This document shows positions 5,277-6,647 of a stretch of DNA of 6,647 nucleotides, piece by piece (the stretch's first letter is position 1; every line of letters begins with the position of its first letter). The stretch comes from Geothrix sp. (GTDB lineage: Bacteria; Acidobacteriota; Holophagae; Holophagales; Holophagaceae), in NCBI GenBank assembly GCA_023701165.1, contig JAMPXL010000052.1:1-6647 (forward strand), written 5' to 3'. The notes below the pieces were generated by a model that saw only the letters and a list, made by a program, of their open reading frames with translations, had not been told where the DNA came from and searched no databases. Position numbers and translations under genes: made by a program.

Positions 5277-5731
5277 TGCATCCGCTTCAGTTCAGCGCCG
5301 GTCTGGTCGGTCTGGAAGGCCACCGCGCCACCCATGGTGGGATCATTGACGGTGAGGGTGTAGGTCAGGCCTGAAGCGTCGATGACCAGAGAGTAGTTCA
5401 TCTTGGTGGCATCTTTGGGCTGGAAGGTGGGAATGAGGGCCGGCCCGGTGGTCTTGCTGCCGTCCCCCGCCCACTCGTAGGTACCGGCGGCCCCGTAGAG
5501 GCCGTTCTCGGCACGGCGGGTCTCCAGGTTCATCTGCAGGGTCTTGGCGTTGGAGAGCGCGTCCCCGATGACCCGGGCCCGGCGCCGCTGCCCCAGGAAG
5601 CTGGGGATGGCGATGGCGCTGAGGATGCCGATGACGGCCACCACCAGGAGCATCTCGACGAGAGAGAAGCCGCGCCTCTGGCGGGCGCGATCGGGGTGGC
5701 GGGGGGACAGGCGGGTCAGCAGGCCGGTCAT
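5273..5731 (-). CDS. Type IV pilin-like protein, downstream of pilC
   Basis: This is a 152-residue prepilin on the minus strand. The leader is 21 residues long and Arg-rich (MTGLLTRLSP...RARQRRG). The cleavage site is G|FSLVEM with Glu at mature position 5, and the hydrophobic helix runs through ILSAIAIPSFLGQRRRAR. The mature protein is 131 residues with no cysteine. The C-terminal part (MNYSLVIDASGLTYTLTVNDP) has the beta-sheet pattern of PilE/GspG-like pilins. An upstream ATG at 5764 would add 11 residues, but GGAGGT (complement of 5737-5742), five bases from the ATG at 5731, favours the shorter start. The gene follows pilC by 56 bases and is probably co-transcribed with it. The product is likely a pilus subunit, major or minor, assembled by the PilC machine. 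The LGQRxRAR stretch is shared with the pilin at 2002-2553, which suggests a common local ancestry. Confidence 0.88.
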   Translation of the reverse strand: MTGLLTRLSPRHPDRARQRRGFSLVEMLLVVAVIGILSAIAIPSFLGQRRRARVIGDALSNAKTLQMNLETRRAENGLYGAAGTYEWAGDGSKTTGPALIPTFQPKDATKMNYSLVIDASGLTYTLTVNDPTMGGAVAFQTDQTGAELKRMH

Positions 5732-5736
5732 GGGGG

Positions 5737-5742
5737 ACCTCC
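5737..5742 (-). promoter_or_regulatory. Ribosome binding site that sets the pilin start
   Basis: On the minus strand this reads GGAGGT, five bases before the ATG at 5731-5729. It decides against the longer in-frame start at 5764. Confidence 0.75.
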
Positions 5743-5762
5743 GGGGTTCAGGGAGTCCTGGC

Positions 5763-5796
5763 AAGGACCGTGCGGGAATGCCCCGCCTCAGTCCTT
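5763..5796 (-). other. Two-step hairpin at the pilC stop
   Basis: AAGGAC (5763-5768) pairs with GTCCTT (5791-5796), and inside it GCGGG (5772-5776) pairs with CCCGC (5782-5786). The pilC stop codon (5790-5788) lies in the internal loop. There is no U-run. It could moderate read-through from pilC into the pilin gene or mark an RNA processing point, but chance pairing in GC-rich DNA is possible. Confidence 0.3.
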
Positions 5797-6647
5797 CCCG
5801 AACACATTGGCCAGGTTGAAGATGGGCAGGTACATGGCGACCACGATGAAGCCGATGATGCCGCCGAGCAGGGCGATCATGATGGGCTCCATGAGGCTGG
5901 TGAGGTTGGCCACGGCGTTGTCCACCTCGTCCTCGTAGAAGTCGGCCACCTTGCTGAGCATGGCGTCCAGGGCGCCCGTGGCCTCGCCCACGCCCACCAT
6001 CTGCACCACCATGGGCGGGAAGACCTTGGTTTCCGCCAGGGGCGTGCTGATGTTCCGGCCCTGTTCCACGGCATCCTTGGACTTGAGGATGGCGTTCTGG
6101 ATCACCATGTTGCCGGAAGTGCGGGCGGTGATGTCCATGCCCTCAAGGATGGGCACGCCGGAGCTGATGAGGGTGCCCAGGGTGCGGCAGAAGCGCGCCA
6201 CGGCCACCTTGCGGAGCACGTCGCCGATGATGGGGATCTTCAGCAGAAACGCATCGATCTGGAGGCGGCCGGTGGGTGTTTTGTAGTACTGGCGCAGCCC
6301 CACCACGATGAGGACGATGCCAATGATGAAGAGCCAGCTGTAGTTGATGAGGGCGCTGGAGATGGCCATGCATACCAGCGTCGGGTAGGGCAGCTTGCTG
6401 CCCAGGCCGTCATACATGGCGGAGAAGACGGGGATCACCTTCACCATGATGATGACCACCACGCTGATGGCGATGGTGATGACCGCCACGGGGTAGGTCA
6501 TGGCCCCCTTCACCTTGGCGGTGAGCTTCACGGCCTTTTCGATGTAGCCGGACAGGCGCTGGAGGATGACATCCAGGATGCCGCCGGTTTCCCCGGCGCC
6601 CACCATGTTCACGTAGAGGTCATTGAAGGCCTTGGGGTGCTTGGAAA
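5788..6647 (-). CDS. pilC: Type IV pilus inner-membrane platform protein PilC, C-terminal part (5' end outside window)
   Basis: About 285 residues are present, reading in from the right edge to a TGA at 5790-5788. Full PilC/GspF proteins are about 400 residues, so roughly the first 115 are missing. The frame opens with SKHPKAFNDLYVNMVGAGET, the typical end of the first GspF domain. It continues with GILD, LSGYIEK, VKGAMTYPVAV and a membrane helix (VVVIIMVKVIPVF). The second GspF domain follows: VARFCRTLGTLISSGVPILEGMDI, then GVGEATGALD, the repeat counterpart of GAGETGGILD. The last helix is IMIALLGGIIGFIVVAMYLPIF. PilC sits in the inner membrane at the base of the pilus and links the PilB/PilT motors to pilin insertion and extraction. 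A GTG at 6612 is only an internal codon, since homology continues upstream of it. A pilin gene follows on the same strand. The GspF of a type II secretion system is the alternative, but the flanking pilins and overall sequence favour PilC. Confidence 0.93.
   Translation of the reverse strand, partial: SKHPKAFNDLYVNMVGAGETGGILDVILQRLSGYIEKAVKLTAKVKGAMTYPVAVITIAISVVVIIMVKVIPVFSAMYDGLGSKLPYPTLVCMAISSALINYSWLFIIGIVLIVVGLRQYYKTPTGRLQIDAFLLKIPIIGDVLRKVAVARFCRTLGTLISSGVPILEGMDITARTSGNMVIQNAILKSKDAVEQGRNISTPLAETKVFPPMVVQMVGVGEATGALDAMLSKVADFYEDEVDNAVANLTSLMEPIMIALLGGIIGFIVVAMYLPIFNLANVFGKD

Overview
The window comes from a GC-rich bacterial chromosome, apart from one AT-rich gap at 485-623. Type IV pilus genes, strong third-position G/C and the general protein style suggest an acidobacterium of the Holophaga/Geothrix kind or a deltaproteobacterium-like lineage. 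That placement is an impression from composition and protein style, not a proof. There are no rRNA or tRNA genes, CRISPR arrays, transposases or integrases.

Layout, left to right. (1) The 3' end of a TPR-repeat protein gene on + (2-484). (2) An AT-rich gap (485-623) holding two nested structures: a 26-base imperfect inverted repeat whose left arm contains the TPR gene's stop codon, and a very regular palindrome just upstream of the next gene. (3) A complete AAA_14/DUF4143 ATPase gene (624-1808). (4) A 193-base intergenic region with a dyad (1834-1852) and a near-consensus sigma-54 promoter (1947-1963). (5) A cysteine-free type IV pilin gene (2002-2553) followed by a perfect 15-bp hairpin. (6) A tight three-gene ABC-2 transporter operon (2675-5253): one ATPase with an E in place of the Q-loop Q, and two different permeases. 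This is the BcrA/LanF-LanE-LanG layout. (7) Convergent on the - strand, a second pilin gene (5731-5273) lying downstream of pilC (5788 to beyond the right edge).

How the parts fit. pilC encodes the inner-membrane platform of the type IV pilus assembly machine, and the two pilin genes encode substrates of that machine. The pilins share the prepilin cleavage motif and an unusual LGQRxRAR stretch after the membrane half of the N-terminal helix, so they probably belong to one local family. The sigma-54-like promoter in front of the first pilin matches how pilA is controlled in several Gram-negative groups. The ABC operon is self-contained. Its architecture resembles self-protection exporters for lantibiotics or bacitracin, but no peptide precursor or modification enzyme is visible, so the substrate is unknown. 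The ATPase gene looks like an independent unit with its own possible operator.

Most genes belong to known families. The items most worth a second look are the palindrome before the ATPase gene, the repeat that supplies the end of the TPR gene, the E-loop transporter lying between two pilin genes, and the shared hairpin that pairs the two convergent stop codons.
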